64,000 nucleotides of DNA from an uncultured Saprospiraceae bacterium (lineage in GTDB: Bacteria > Bacteroidota > Bacteroidia > Chitinophagales > Saprospiraceae), in contig CALISO010000027.1 in the NCBI GenBank assembly GCA_938041445.1, positions 53,475 through 117,474 of the forward strand, given 5' to 3'. Position numbers and translations under genes: made by a program. The notes beneath the pieces were generated by a model. It ran no database searches and had not been told where the DNA came from. It was given only the letters and a program-made list of their open reading frames with translations. Positions 42,002 through 51,093 of the stretch are shown in pieces. Numbering within the stretch: the stretch's first letter is position 1; every line of letters starts with the position of its first letter.

Positions 42002-42940
42002 TCAACTAAAATACTCTCCTAAGACCGTTTCCATTTCCCACAATACATCATCGCTCTCATAATCAGCAAGATGTGCATCTATCAAGGTATGATAAAGTTC
42101 TGTATACCTTTCAGTGACTGTATTGACAAACGACTCTGGCATATCTGGTAATGTCTGTCCTTCTTTACCTTGAAAGTTGTTGTCCATCAACCATTCTCTG
42201 ACAAATTCTTTGGACAGTTGCTTCTGCTGAGTATTGTTGTCTAGTCTGTCCTGATATCCATCTGAGATGTAATACCGACTACTATCTGGTGTATGTATTT
42301 CATCCATTAGAGTAATTTCTCCATTATACAGACCAAATTCATACTTGGTATCAACAAGTATTAATCCTTTGTCATTGGCATATTTACTACCTAGTTCAAA
42401 TAGCTTGTATGTATAGTCATAGAGTTTGTCGAGGACTTGTTCTGTCACGATATTTTGAGCTAGTATATCTTCTCTTGAAATGTCAACATCGTGTCCTTCT
42501 TCTGCTTTAGTGGCAGGTGTGATGATTGGTGTTGGGAATGCCTGCCCTTCCTTCATATCATCTGGCATAGGTACTCCGCATATTATCCGCTTACCTGCTT
42601 TGTACTCTCTCCATGAGTGACCCGCAAGATATCCTCTGATAACCATCTCCAACATAATTGGCTTGCACATTTTGCCGATTGAAAGGTTGGGGTGTGGACT
42701 TGCTTCTAACCATGTAGGAACTATAGATTCAGCGGATTTGAGAAAGTGAGTAGCTACACCATTCAGAATCTTTCCCTTAGAAGGAATAGCTTGGTTCAAA
42801 ATGTGATCAAATGCAGAAATTCGATCAGTAGTTACCATTGCAATTTTGTCACCAAAGTAGTAGACATCTCTGACCTTACCTCTATAAAAGTCCGTTTGAG
42901 TAGGGAAGTGGAAGTACGTAGCTGGTATCGTCTGTTTCAT
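42002..42940 (-). CDS. purC: Phosphoribosylaminoimidazolesuccinocarboxamide synthase
   Basis: YRGKVRDVYYFGDKIAMVTTDRISAFDHILNQAIPSKGKILN; LVDTKYEFGLYNGEITLMDEIHTPDSSRYY. Confidence 0.95.
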   Translation of the reverse strand: MKQTIPATYFHFPTQTDFYRGKVRDVYYFGDKIAMVTTDRISAFDHILNQAIPSKGKILNGVATHFLKSAESIVPTWLEASPHPNLSIGKMCKPIMLEMVIRGYLAGHSWREYKAGKRIICGVPMPDDMKEGQAFPTPIITPATKAEEGHDVDISREDILAQNIVTEQVLDKLYDYTYKLFELGSKYANDKGLILVDTKYEFGLYNGEITLMDEIHTPDSSRYYISDGYQDRLDNNTQQKQLSKEFVREWLMDNNFQGKEGQTLPDMPESFVNTVTERYTELYHTLIDAHLADYESDDVLWEMETVLGEYFS

Positions 42941-43021
42941 AGCTACAAAAATAATGGAGCTAATTGAAAACTAGAGGAATACGTGGATAATTTAGTCGTA
43001 TTAGATGAAAGAACGGATTAC

Positions 43022-43447
43022 TTAGATATTGAATAACAAGTTTCTATCTAAGATGAGATCTTTTAATTCTTTAAGGGCTTTGTACTCATTCGGAAGAACA
43101 CGTTTGATAGCTTCTTTGACACAGAAGTATGTGCCTTTATCCATTGCATATTTCATCAACTTCACATCGTGCTTGATCATCCCTCTGATACTTGGTATCT
43201 CGTGCCAGTCAGCTTCTACAGCATAAGTAGGCAGAGTATTACCATTCTCATCTGTCAAGGATTCAAGTTCAATAAAATCATTTGACTTGATCTTATCTTG
43301 GATTTTGACTCTCTCAGCTTGTGGTAGACCCCATATATCTGGATCGCTATCAAGATGATCGTTCAATAAGAATACCTCGAGACCTTTTTCATGGCATCGA
43401 TAGATAACTATTCTTACTGTGTCAAATACGTTGATATTATTACTCAT
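43022..43447 (-). CDS. Hypothetical protein with NUDIX-like N-terminus lacking a recognisable Nudix box
   Basis: VFDTVRIVIYRCHEKGLEVFLLNDH...WGLPQAE resembles the start of NUDIX folds; no GX5EX7REUXEEXGU motif seen. Confidence 0.55.
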   Translation of the reverse strand: MSNNINVFDTVRIVIYRCHEKGLEVFLLNDHLDSDPDIWGLPQAERVKIQDKIKSNDFIELESLTDENGNTLPTYAVEADWHEIPSIRGMIKHDVKLMKYAMDKGTYFCVKEAIKRVLPNEYKALKELKDLILDRNLLFNI

Positions 43448-43576
43448 ATCGCCTTTTCTATCAAATTAAAACGCAAAGTATCACAAATAGTTGTTACAAT
43501 CGTTATTGCACTTACATATTCTGCAAGTCCGTAATTTAAGTAATTGATTAACAGTATAATGTAGAGCTAGCAATTA

Positions 43577-45037
43577 TCATTCTGCGACGCTAACTTTAAG
43601 AATTCTTCCAGGTTCTTCAACACCCACATAGAGGTAGCCATCTAGTCCCATTTCGATGCTACGGACTCTTCCTATACCTTCCAGGATACGTTCTTCACGT
43701 ATTAAGTGCCCATTGGCATCTACGATATCCATACTGATATAGTCAAATCGTAATGAGCCAGTCAGGATATTTCCTTCCCAACCTGGATAATTTGTTCCTT
43801 TCACTTGAGCCATTCCACTTGGTGCAATCGATGGTACCCATGTCTGTTTAGCATCGATAAATCCATCTCGTTGCGTCTCATTAGTGAAGGTTGTACCATT
43901 GTAGTTGATACCATATGAAACAAGTGGCCATCCATAGTTTTGACCTTTTTGGATACGATTAAGTTCATCACCACCTCTTGGTCCATGTTCGTTTTCCCAT
44001 ATTTCATCTTTTGCATAATCATAAATTAAGCCTTGAGGGTTGCGGTGTCCATATGACCAGATTGACTTGATAGCATCTTCTTGATCCACAAATGGATTGT
44101 CATCTGGTATACTCCCATCTAGGTGGAGTCGATGTATCTTACCACAACTGTTCGTTAGAAATTGGGGATGATCGTCTCTCTTGCCTCTATCACCAACGGA
44201 CACGTACATATATCCTGCACTATCAAATACTATTCTAGATCCAAAATGATATCTAGTATTAACATATGGCATCGCAATAAAAATATCCTTTACATTGATC
44301 AATTCATCACCTTGCAATGTGCCCATTGCTACAGCAGTTGTTCCTTTTAATGTGCCTGATTCTTTTTTGGAGTATGACAGATAGATAATGTTGTTCTGTT
44401 CGAAATCAGGATGGAGAGCAATGTCTAATAGACCACCCTGTCCATATTCCCAGACATCGGGGATATTTTGGACTTCGATAGCTGCCTTTCCTTGTTCCTG
44501 GACGAAGAACTCACCACTTCTATCTGTATAATAGAGTGTACCATTCTTATCAACCTTTATGCCCCAAGGAATATCAGCACTTGTCGCTACTGTATCGACT
44601 TGTAATTTGAGAGAGTGAGTTTGATAATATTTGGGTGTTGGATTCGTGACATCTGTATAGCTCTCTCGATCCTTGATTCCTTGGACGATATAGTCTGCTA
44701 AAGCATTGACTTCACTATCTGTAAATGTAGTATCGAATGCAGGCATTCCCTTGGAAACAAGACCCATCCTGATTGATTTGATTAGACTCGCTTTGTCACT
44801 TCCCTCACTCCAAGACCGATCTGCGAAGACTTTAGCATTTGCTCCATGACAACTGCTACAGTAATCTGTAAATAGCGTAGCCGCGATATCCATAGAATCG
44901 GGTGGAGGAGGATCAACGATCAATGTAGGCTCAGTCTCTACAAGAGATGTAGGAGTATTAATCTTTGAAGAGCATTGACTCAAGGTCAAAACCAATCCAG
45001 AACAAACAATAGATATGAAGGCAGTAAATCGGTGCAT
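43577..45037 (-). CDS. PQQ-dependent sugar dehydrogenase (GdhB/sorbosone dehydrogenase-like beta-propeller) with N-terminal cytochrome c domain
   Basis: CSSCHGANAK heme motif; DIPWGIKVDKNGTLYYTDRSGEFF, LLDIALHPDFEQNNIIYLSYS, SYGHRNPQGLIYDYAKDEIWENEHGPRGGDELNRIQKGQNYGWP. Confidence 0.9.
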   Translation of the reverse strand: MHRFTAFISIVCSGLVLTLSQCSSKINTPTSLVETEPTLIVDPPPPDSMDIAATLFTDYCSSCHGANAKVFADRSWSEGSDKASLIKSIRMGLVSKGMPAFDTTFTDSEVNALADYIVQGIKDRESYTDVTNPTPKYYQTHSLKLQVDTVATSADIPWGIKVDKNGTLYYTDRSGEFFVQEQGKAAIEVQNIPDVWEYGQGGLLDIALHPDFEQNNIIYLSYSKKESGTLKGTTAVAMGTLQGDELINVKDIFIAMPYVNTRYHFGSRIVFDSAGYMYVSVGDRGKRDDHPQFLTNSCGKIHRLHLDGSIPDDNPFVDQEDAIKSIWSYGHRNPQGLIYDYAKDEIWENEHGPRGGDELNRIQKGQNYGWPLVSYGINYNGTTFTNETQRDGFIDAKQTWVPSIAPSGMAQVKGTNYPGWEGNILTGSLRFDYISMDIVDANGHLIREERILEGIGRVRSIEMGLDGYLYVGVEEPGRILKVSVAE

Positions 45038-45145
45038 AGTCTATGATTATAAAGTGAATTCACAAGTTAGGGCAATTCTTTCTGAGATTAGAATATCGCG
45101 AATGGATAATGATTGTTGTAAGATAGACGTGAATCCATATAAACG

Positions 45146-45180
45146 ACAAAAGCCTACTCTGCTGAGTAGGCTTTTGTTTT
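45146..45180. terminator. Strong terminator-like hairpin
   Basis: ACAAAAGCCTACTC (45146-45159) TGCT GAGTAGGCTTTTGT (45164-45177), perfect 14-bp stem; T-rich on + side. Lies downstream of the - strand gene ending at 45218. Confidence 0.75.
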
Positions 45181-45217
45181 TACTTTTAGATATATCGGCC
45201 TGTGGCAGGCTATTTTC

Positions 45218-45736
45218 TTACGATTTAGTATTGTCTGGTGTTGCGATGACACCATCTTGCTCTGTGCAAAACTGTACTGTAATATAATCACCGAAGTTGC
45301 CAGTACTATTCAATATGACATCTCCATTTTGATCCATCAAAGTGATAATATCATCGACTTCCTTATTACAGATTCCATCTCCCCAAGAGTCGTAAATAGT
45401 CAATTCATAACATCCTTTGGTTAAGCATACTGAAGTTTCGATTGTTTCGAAGTTATCTTCAATAGTGAAATATTCGCCGTCTGCGACTTTGACATACTTT
45501 TCAGTATTGACTAGTGTCCAAGATATCTCCTCAGCATTATCATCCAGTGTGATTGCTAAGTGTACAACACCTTCGCAACCATCTAGAGTTTTGTCAGGGT
45601 CTGAATTGGCAAATGTAGAAGTAGCTAAGCTTGATAACAATAGCAATACAGACATTGAAAGAAGTAGGTACTTTGAAAATGAGTTAGTTAGTAAATTCAT
45701 GAGTAACATTTTAAATGTTGCATAATTACCTAACAC
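45218..45736 (-). CDS. Small secreted protein with CYELTIYDSWGDGIC-type module
   Basis: Hydrophobic N-terminus; SVCLTKGCYELTIYDSWGDGICNKEVDDIITLMDQNGDVI, a module otherwise seen within larger secreted proteins. Start uncertain. Confidence 0.6.
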   Translation of the reverse strand: MLGNYATFKMLLMNLLTNSFSKYLLLSMSVLLLLSSLATSTFANSDPDKTLDGCEGVVHLAITLDDNAEEISWTLVNTEKYVKVADGEYFTIEDNFETIETSVCLTKGCYELTIYDSWGDGICNKEVDDIITLMDQNGDVILNSTGNFGDYITVQFCTEQDGVIATPDNTKS

Positions 45737-46064
45737 ACGTTTTAAGATGCATTAAGTTCGGATTCTTTAGCAATAGTCAAGGGTTTCAATTTTGTCTAAT
45801 GCTCATATCAAATCAAGTCCAAAAAACCTTAGGAAGTTTTGATTTCATCATAAAAAGTGATAAAATCAGTGTTTACACTGGTATTTGTCTCTCTCAATGA
45901 TGGGTGTAAACAATCAAAATCTATTATTAGCCTTTCTCTTGTTACGTCTATTAGACCTCGATGTATGCAATAAGTAACTTATTATCTTGATTATTTTATC
46001 AAGTATTATCGAGTCTTAGCTATAGTGGAAATGCTCTGTAGTTAAGCATTGATCATAGAGGGGT

Positions 46065-46826
46065 TTACTTTGGAGGAAAACTATTACAGATTGCAGCAAA
46101 ACTGTCAACTTTCAAGGAAGCACCACCAACAAGGCCACCATCCACATCTTCTTTTGAAAATATTTCACTAGCATTTGCAGGCTTGACACTACCACCATAA
46201 AGGATAGAAGTATTCTGCGCTATTGTAGCACCGTATTTACTCTCAAGAGTTGCTCTTATGAATGCATGCATATCTTGTGCTTGTTCAGGAGACGCCGTCT
46301 TCCCAGTTCCGATTGCCCATATTGGTTCGTAAGCGATTGTGATATTTGCCATTTGGCTAGCATCAAGTAGAAATAGATCACTTTCAAGTTGAGTCTTGAT
46401 GTGTGCATTCTGTTCATTCGCTTGCCTGACTTCTAGAGGTTCACCAAGGCAATAAATGACTTTAAGACCATTTTCAAGTGCTAGAGTGATTTTTTTACTC
46501 AATATCCCCGCATCCTCGTGATAGTATCCTCTTCTTTCTGAATGTCCAATGAGTACATATTTAGCACCGGCATCTGTCAACATCGCTGCACTAATCTCAC
46601 CTGTGAATGCTCCTGAAGGTTCACAACAAACATTCTGTGCTCCAAGATGAATAAGGTCTTGGCCTTTTAATATCTCATTGACAACAGCAAGATGTGTAAA
46701 CGGAACACAGAGTATCACCTTATCACTAGAAGTGGTATTGCTTTCTATCAATCCTTGTGCTAAGTCCTTGCCATTAGCAATAGACATATTCATTTTCCAA
46801 TTGCCAGCTGCGATATAGTCTCTCAT
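46065..46826 (-). CDS. tpiA: Triosephosphate isomerase
   Basis: AAGNWKMN, VLIGHSERR, IAYEPIWAIGTGKTASPEQAQDMH, ILYGGSVKPANA, GGLVGGASL. Confidence 0.97.
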   Translation of the reverse strand: MRDYIAAGNWKMNMSIANGKDLAQGLIESNTTSSDKVILCVPFTHLAVVNEILKGQDLIHLGAQNVCCEPSGAFTGEISAAMLTDAGAKYVLIGHSERRGYYHEDAGILSKKITLALENGLKVIYCLGEPLEVRQANEQNAHIKTQLESDLFLLDASQMANITIAYEPIWAIGTGKTASPEQAQDMHAFIRATLESKYGATIAQNTSILYGGSVKPANASEIFSKEDVDGGLVGGASLKVDSFAAICNSFPPK

Positions 46827-47142
46827 AGGGAAGTATTTTTTGCGAATTTAGGGATTTATTCAATAGTATATCGTGCTTAGATTTGGGATTTGTTGAAGAG
46901 ATGAATATTAAGCTTTAAGGTTGGACAATTCTTGTGTGCCAAATTATGATTTGTATCAACCAAGTAATTCATTTTATTTCAAAATATTATTAGGACAGAT
47001 GCTAGAATTAAGTCAATTGATTGCAAACATTGTTTTTAAGATAAATAACATTATTGTCGACCTCTTATATGTGGTGTTTTTTCAGATATTTACAGTATTA
47101 AATTTTCTATTTTATCATTCTTCATATTAATATCTAGGCTAA

Positions 47143-48258
47143 ATGAAAATCGGCGTACCTAAAGAAATCAAAACAAATGAAAATCGTGTGGCACTTACAC
47201 CAGCTGGTGTCATTGAATTGGTCAAGAGAGGACATGAAGTAAAAGTCCTTAAGACTGCCGGTCTTGGATCAGGGTATTCTGATCAGGAGTATGTCGATGC
47301 AGGTGCAAGTCTCGCTGATTCAGCAAAAGAAGTATTTGACTATGCCGATATGATAGTGAAAGTCAAAGAACCTATCCAAGAGGAGTATGAATTGATTAGA
47401 GATAATCAACTTGTATTTACATATTTTCACTTTGCTTCTTACGAGCCGTTAACTAATGCAATGATTAAGAGTAATTCTGTCTGCTTAGCTTATGAGACTG
47501 TAACTGCTCCTAATGGGTCGTTACCACTATTAGTACCAATGTCAGAGGTTGCAGGAAGAATGTCAGTCCAAGAAGGAGCTAAGTATCTTGAAAAGCCAAT
47601 GGGTGGACGAGGCGTATTACTCGGTGGAGTACCTGGAGTCCCACCATCAAAAGTACTCATCCTAGGAGGTGGAATCGTCGGTACTCAAGCTGGTCTCATG
47701 GCTTGTGGATTAGGTGCTGATGTAATCATTGCTGATATTAACTTATCAAGATTACGTTACCTAGAAGAAATGATGCCAGCTAACGTCTCTACAATCTTCT
47801 CTAATGAATATAATATCCGTAAGCTACTTCCAGAAGTAGACTTGATTATCGGTGCAGTCTTGATACCAGGAGCGAAAGCGCCAAGTCTTATCACCAGAGA
47901 TATGCTTAAAGAGATGAAGCCTGGAACAGTCGTCGTCGATGTTGCTGTAGACCAAGGCGGTTGTATCGAAACTTGTAAGCCAACAACGCATACTGATCCG
48001 ACTTTTGTTATAGATGGGGTATTGCATTATTGTGTTGCCAATATGCCTGGAGCGGTACCATACACTTCTACCATCGCATTGACTAATGCAACATTACCTT
48101 ATATGATCCAACTTGCTAACAAAGGATGGAAGAAGGCTTGTAACGAAAATGCTGAGTTAGTACCTGGTCTGAATATTGTCAATGGTAAAGTTGTCCATAA
48201 AGGGGTATCTGATGCGTTTGGATTGGACTACGTGCCTGTGGAAGATGTATTAGCATAG
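47143..48258 (+). CDS. ald: Alanine dehydrogenase
   Basis: MKIGVPKEIKTNENRVALTPAGVIELVKRGHEV, VKVKEP, GGVPGVPPSKVLILGGGIVGTQAGLMACGLGADV, VDVAVDQGGCIET, NMPGAVPYTSTIALTNATLPY. Confidence 0.97.
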   Translation: MKIGVPKEIKTNENRVALTPAGVIELVKRGHEVKVLKTAGLGSGYSDQEYVDAGASLADSAKEVFDYADMIVKVKEPIQEEYELIRDNQLVFTYFHFASYEPLTNAMIKSNSVCLAYETVTAPNGSLPLLVPMSEVAGRMSVQEGAKYLEKPMGGRGVLLGGVPGVPPSKVLILGGGIVGTQAGLMACGLGADVIIADINLSRLRYLEEMMPANVSTIFSNEYNIRKLLPEVDLIIGAVLIPGAKAPSLITRDMLKEMKPGTVVVDVAVDQGGCIETCKPTTHTDPTFVIDGVLHYCVANMPGAVPYTSTIALTNATLPYMIQLANKGWKKACNENAELVPGLNIVNGKVVHKGVSDAFGLDYVPVEDVLA

Positions 48259-48291
48259 TAATCTTACTTAATCGGGTGTAAATTGATTCTC

Positions 48292-49005
48292 TTATCCCAG
48301 CATAAGGTCTTTAGTTAAGCTGTAATGTTCTGCTGTATAGTCTCGATTCTGAATATACAAGGTTAATGATTCTGTGATTTCTTTTTTATTCTCAGTTGAT
48401 AACTTATATATACTAGCGTACGGTTCTGAATGTTCATACGATCTTATTAAGGTGTGTTTATGGAGGCTAAGGTTAGAGTCTTCAATGATAGCTCTAACTC
48501 TCTTATCTTCAGATAACGGAAGAATCATGGTAAATACTCCACCTCTCACTAATAACCTTTCTACCAATTGCATCAGCTTAGGTATGAAATCTCCAGTGCT
48601 GTGCTTAGCTACTGAGAGGCTAGCATCTTGTGGCAAAGTTCCTCCAACAAAGTAAGGTGGATTACAAACGATTAAGTCAAACTTCTGCTTGTAGTCGTAT
48701 TCAAAGCAATCGCCATTTATGATGTCAACTCTATGTGCAAATGGAGATTGTTTAGCATTATACTGAGCTTGAGCAGCTGAGTTTTTATCAATCTCGATTC
48801 CTGTGATGTGAAGAGTAGGGTATTTTTGCGCAAGTATCAGAGCAATCATTCCTGTACCAGTACCTATATCGAGAGCAGTCTTAGCGTGAGGTGTATCTAC
48901 GCTACAACCTAAAAGTACACCATCAGTATTAACCTTGAAGGTCGATAAATGATGGTGTACTTCGAATTGTTTAAATCTAAAAGGTTTTGGGTCTTTGTAA
49001 TCCAA
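48292..49005 (-). CDS. tRNA1(Val) (adenine(37)-N6)-methyltransferase-like SAM-dependent methyltransferase
   Basis: FRFKQFEVHHHLSTFKVNTDGVLLG, ALDIGTGTGMIALILAQKYP, DLIVCNPPYFVGG (NPPY). Confidence 0.88.
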   Translation of the reverse strand: MDYKDPKPFRFKQFEVHHHLSTFKVNTDGVLLGCSVDTPHAKTALDIGTGTGMIALILAQKYPTLHITGIEIDKNSAAQAQYNAKQSPFAHRVDIINGDCFEYDYKQKFDLIVCNPPYFVGGTLPQDASLSVAKHSTGDFIPKLMQLVERLLVRGGVFTMILPLSEDKRVRAIIEDSNLSLHKHTLIRSYEHSEPYASIYKLSTENKKEITESLTLYIQNRDYTAEHYSLTKDLMLG

Positions 49006-49016
49006 ACTTAGCTGGA

Positions 49017-51062
49017 CTACTGTATGACAACGTCATCTACTCGTATTGTATTCGTGAGTCCACTTGGGCCACTACCAGTATACTTAAATGCGATGTGACC
49101 TGTACCACTGAAGCCACTGATGTCAGTATCTCCAGATTGGATCCAATCATTATCTGGTGAGTTACCATCAGCGATCGTAGCATTTATCGTTTCCCATGTT
49201 GCCGCATCTGCATCACCAGTATAGTTGCCAGAGTACAGTACCTCAAAGCCACCATGTGTATAAAACGCTTGGGCAGATCTAAAGGATAAGGTAGTCACTT
49301 CATCAAAGTCTAGCTCAGGTGTCACAAGGTATGTCTCCATATTATCTGCTTCATCATTAAATGCAGTTGCTTGTGCATATAGGTTATTATCAAACTCTCT
49401 GAATTGCCAAGTCCGTTCTCCTTGTGTAGCGACATTATTCCATCCTGTGAGACTGACTGGGTCAAAGTTTACACCTGATTCGAAATCTTCATCGATCTCT
49501 CCTTCAGGATCTTCTCCACCTCCACCACCGTTATCTACATCACATCTTGTGCCTGTCATACTGAATTCATTTGGGTCTCTCAAGATGATTTGAAAGTCAC
49601 CATTGAAAGCACTAAACACGCCTATAAATGTCCCGTTTCCTTCAGGTAGTGGAGTAGAAGTATAGTCACTGAAGCTACTTGTAAATACAAGGAGATTGTT
49701 TCCTTCACAATCTTGCAATTCATAAAAACCGTTACTTCCGTCACTTGCATAGGTAGCAGGAAGGTCGTCTTCCATAAACTGTACATCACTTATTTGTACT
49801 ATTGAATTGATATCATTCTCACTCAGAGATTCAAGTGATATAGATTTTGGTGTAATGGATCCAGAGTTGCCAGTAGAAAGTAGGACTGAACTTGCAACTT
49901 CTATGATGCCAACTTGATTGCCATCATTAGTCCCTAGCTGAGCTACTCCACCAAATTCGCCAATATACAGATTGCCAAGTACGACATAAACTTCACTACC
50001 TATTGGGAATTCTGAAAATGCTGAGTCGTCATTTATTCTTATCTCAACACCTCCTGTCTCATCTTGTACAATGACTTTTCTGAAGAAGTTGCCGTTACTA
50101 TTATTGGCAATGACTGTTCCTTTGATAAACTTATCATTAGGCAATGAAGTAGCAGTCCCAAATTCAAGGAGGTCTTTTACATCTGCAACAGACATTAGGT
50201 CTGCTTCAGTAATGTCGTTAGGATCGATATCAACACCTCCACCTGTTGATCCATCACATCTAGCACCATCAAATTGTACATCACCAAGATCTCTGATAAC
50301 GAGTTGGTATGTGTCACCAAACCTACCTAAGATAGCATAGATTGTACCGTTACCGCTGGGGATTTCCGTATTGGCAAATTCACTGAACCCACTAGATCTT
50401 AATACGAGTTCTACTCCATCACAATTTACAATATTTCTATTTTCTGTTTGGAAAATATTCTGAGATGGGATTGCAGTTGCATAAGTAGACCCTAGTTCTG
50501 ATGATGCAAATTCTACATTGTTAATTTGCACAAGCATATTGAGTAGTGGGTTGCCGACATCGCCAATAAGAATCTCTGTAGGTTGTACAGATACATTGAA
50601 AGCGCCAGGAGTGAGGACTGCATCGACTAATGCAGAAGGAATCCGAGACACTTCTCCATCGACTGGCGCCATACCAATTTGTGGTAATTCAGCAAAGTCT
50701 CCTAGATAGAGGTCATCTAAATTTATATATACTTCTCTTCCTACATAGTAAGTGTTGAATAGATCAGTTTCATCGATGATGATCGCCATACCTCCGGTAT
50801 CATCTTGAATAAATAATGTCTTAAAAATATTACCACTTCTATCACTACCAACAACGACACCTCGCAGGTATGTTCCTTCTTCCAGCTTATATGGATTGTT
50901 AGGAGAGAAGTTTTCCATAATAGATGCAATGGTAACAACTGCTTCATCTGGGATATCAACGGTAGGACCATCGAGAGGTGGTACATCAAATTCCTGATCT
51001 ACACATTGTGTAAATGAAAGGCCTAGCAATAATAGGAATCCGAGTAATCTCAAATTTTTCAT
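49017..51062 (-). CDS. DUF5689-type OB-fold-like lipoprotein with two repeat domains and a C-terminal choice-of-anchor J-like domain
   Basis: Lipobox LLGLSFTQCVD; twice-repeated YLRGVVVGSDRSGNIFKTLFIQDDTGGMAIII / FIKGTVIANNSNGNFFRKVIVQDETGGVEIRI modules; start moved to ATG 51062. Confidence 0.8.
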   Translation of the reverse strand: MKNLRLLGFLLLLGLSFTQCVDQEFDVPPLDGPTVDIPDEAVVTIASIMENFSPNNPYKLEEGTYLRGVVVGSDRSGNIFKTLFIQDDTGGMAIIIDETDLFNTYYVGREVYINLDDLYLGDFAELPQIGMAPVDGEVSRIPSALVDAVLTPGAFNVSVQPTEILIGDVGNPLLNMLVQINNVEFASSELGSTYATAIPSQNIFQTENRNIVNCDGVELVLRSSGFSEFANTEIPSGNGTIYAILGRFGDTYQLVIRDLGDVQFDGARCDGSTGGGVDIDPNDITEADLMSVADVKDLLEFGTATSLPNDKFIKGTVIANNSNGNFFRKVIVQDETGGVEIRINDDSAFSEFPIGSEVYVVLGNLYIGEFGGVAQLGTNDGNQVGIIEVASSVLLSTGNSGSITPKSISLESLSENDINSIVQISDVQFMEDDLPATYASDGSNGFYELQDCEGNNLLVFTSSFSDYTSTPLPEGNGTFIGVFSAFNGDFQIILRDPNEFSMTGTRCDVDNGGGGGEDPEGEIDEDFESGVNFDPVSLTGWNNVATQGERTWQFREFDNNLYAQATAFNDEADNMETYLVTPELDFDEVTTLSFRSAQAFYTHGGFEVLYSGNYTGDADAATWETINATIADGNSPDNDWIQSGDTDISGFSGTGHIAFKYTGSGPSGLTNTIRVDDVVIQ

Positions 51063-51093
51063 ATTAGATATATGTTTAATGTGATTTGTCAAT

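Noticed and set aside
46921-47130. 69-aa ORF upstream of ald
   Set aside because: AT-rich intergenic sequence giving a Phe/Ile/Leu-rich translation; no supporting signal.
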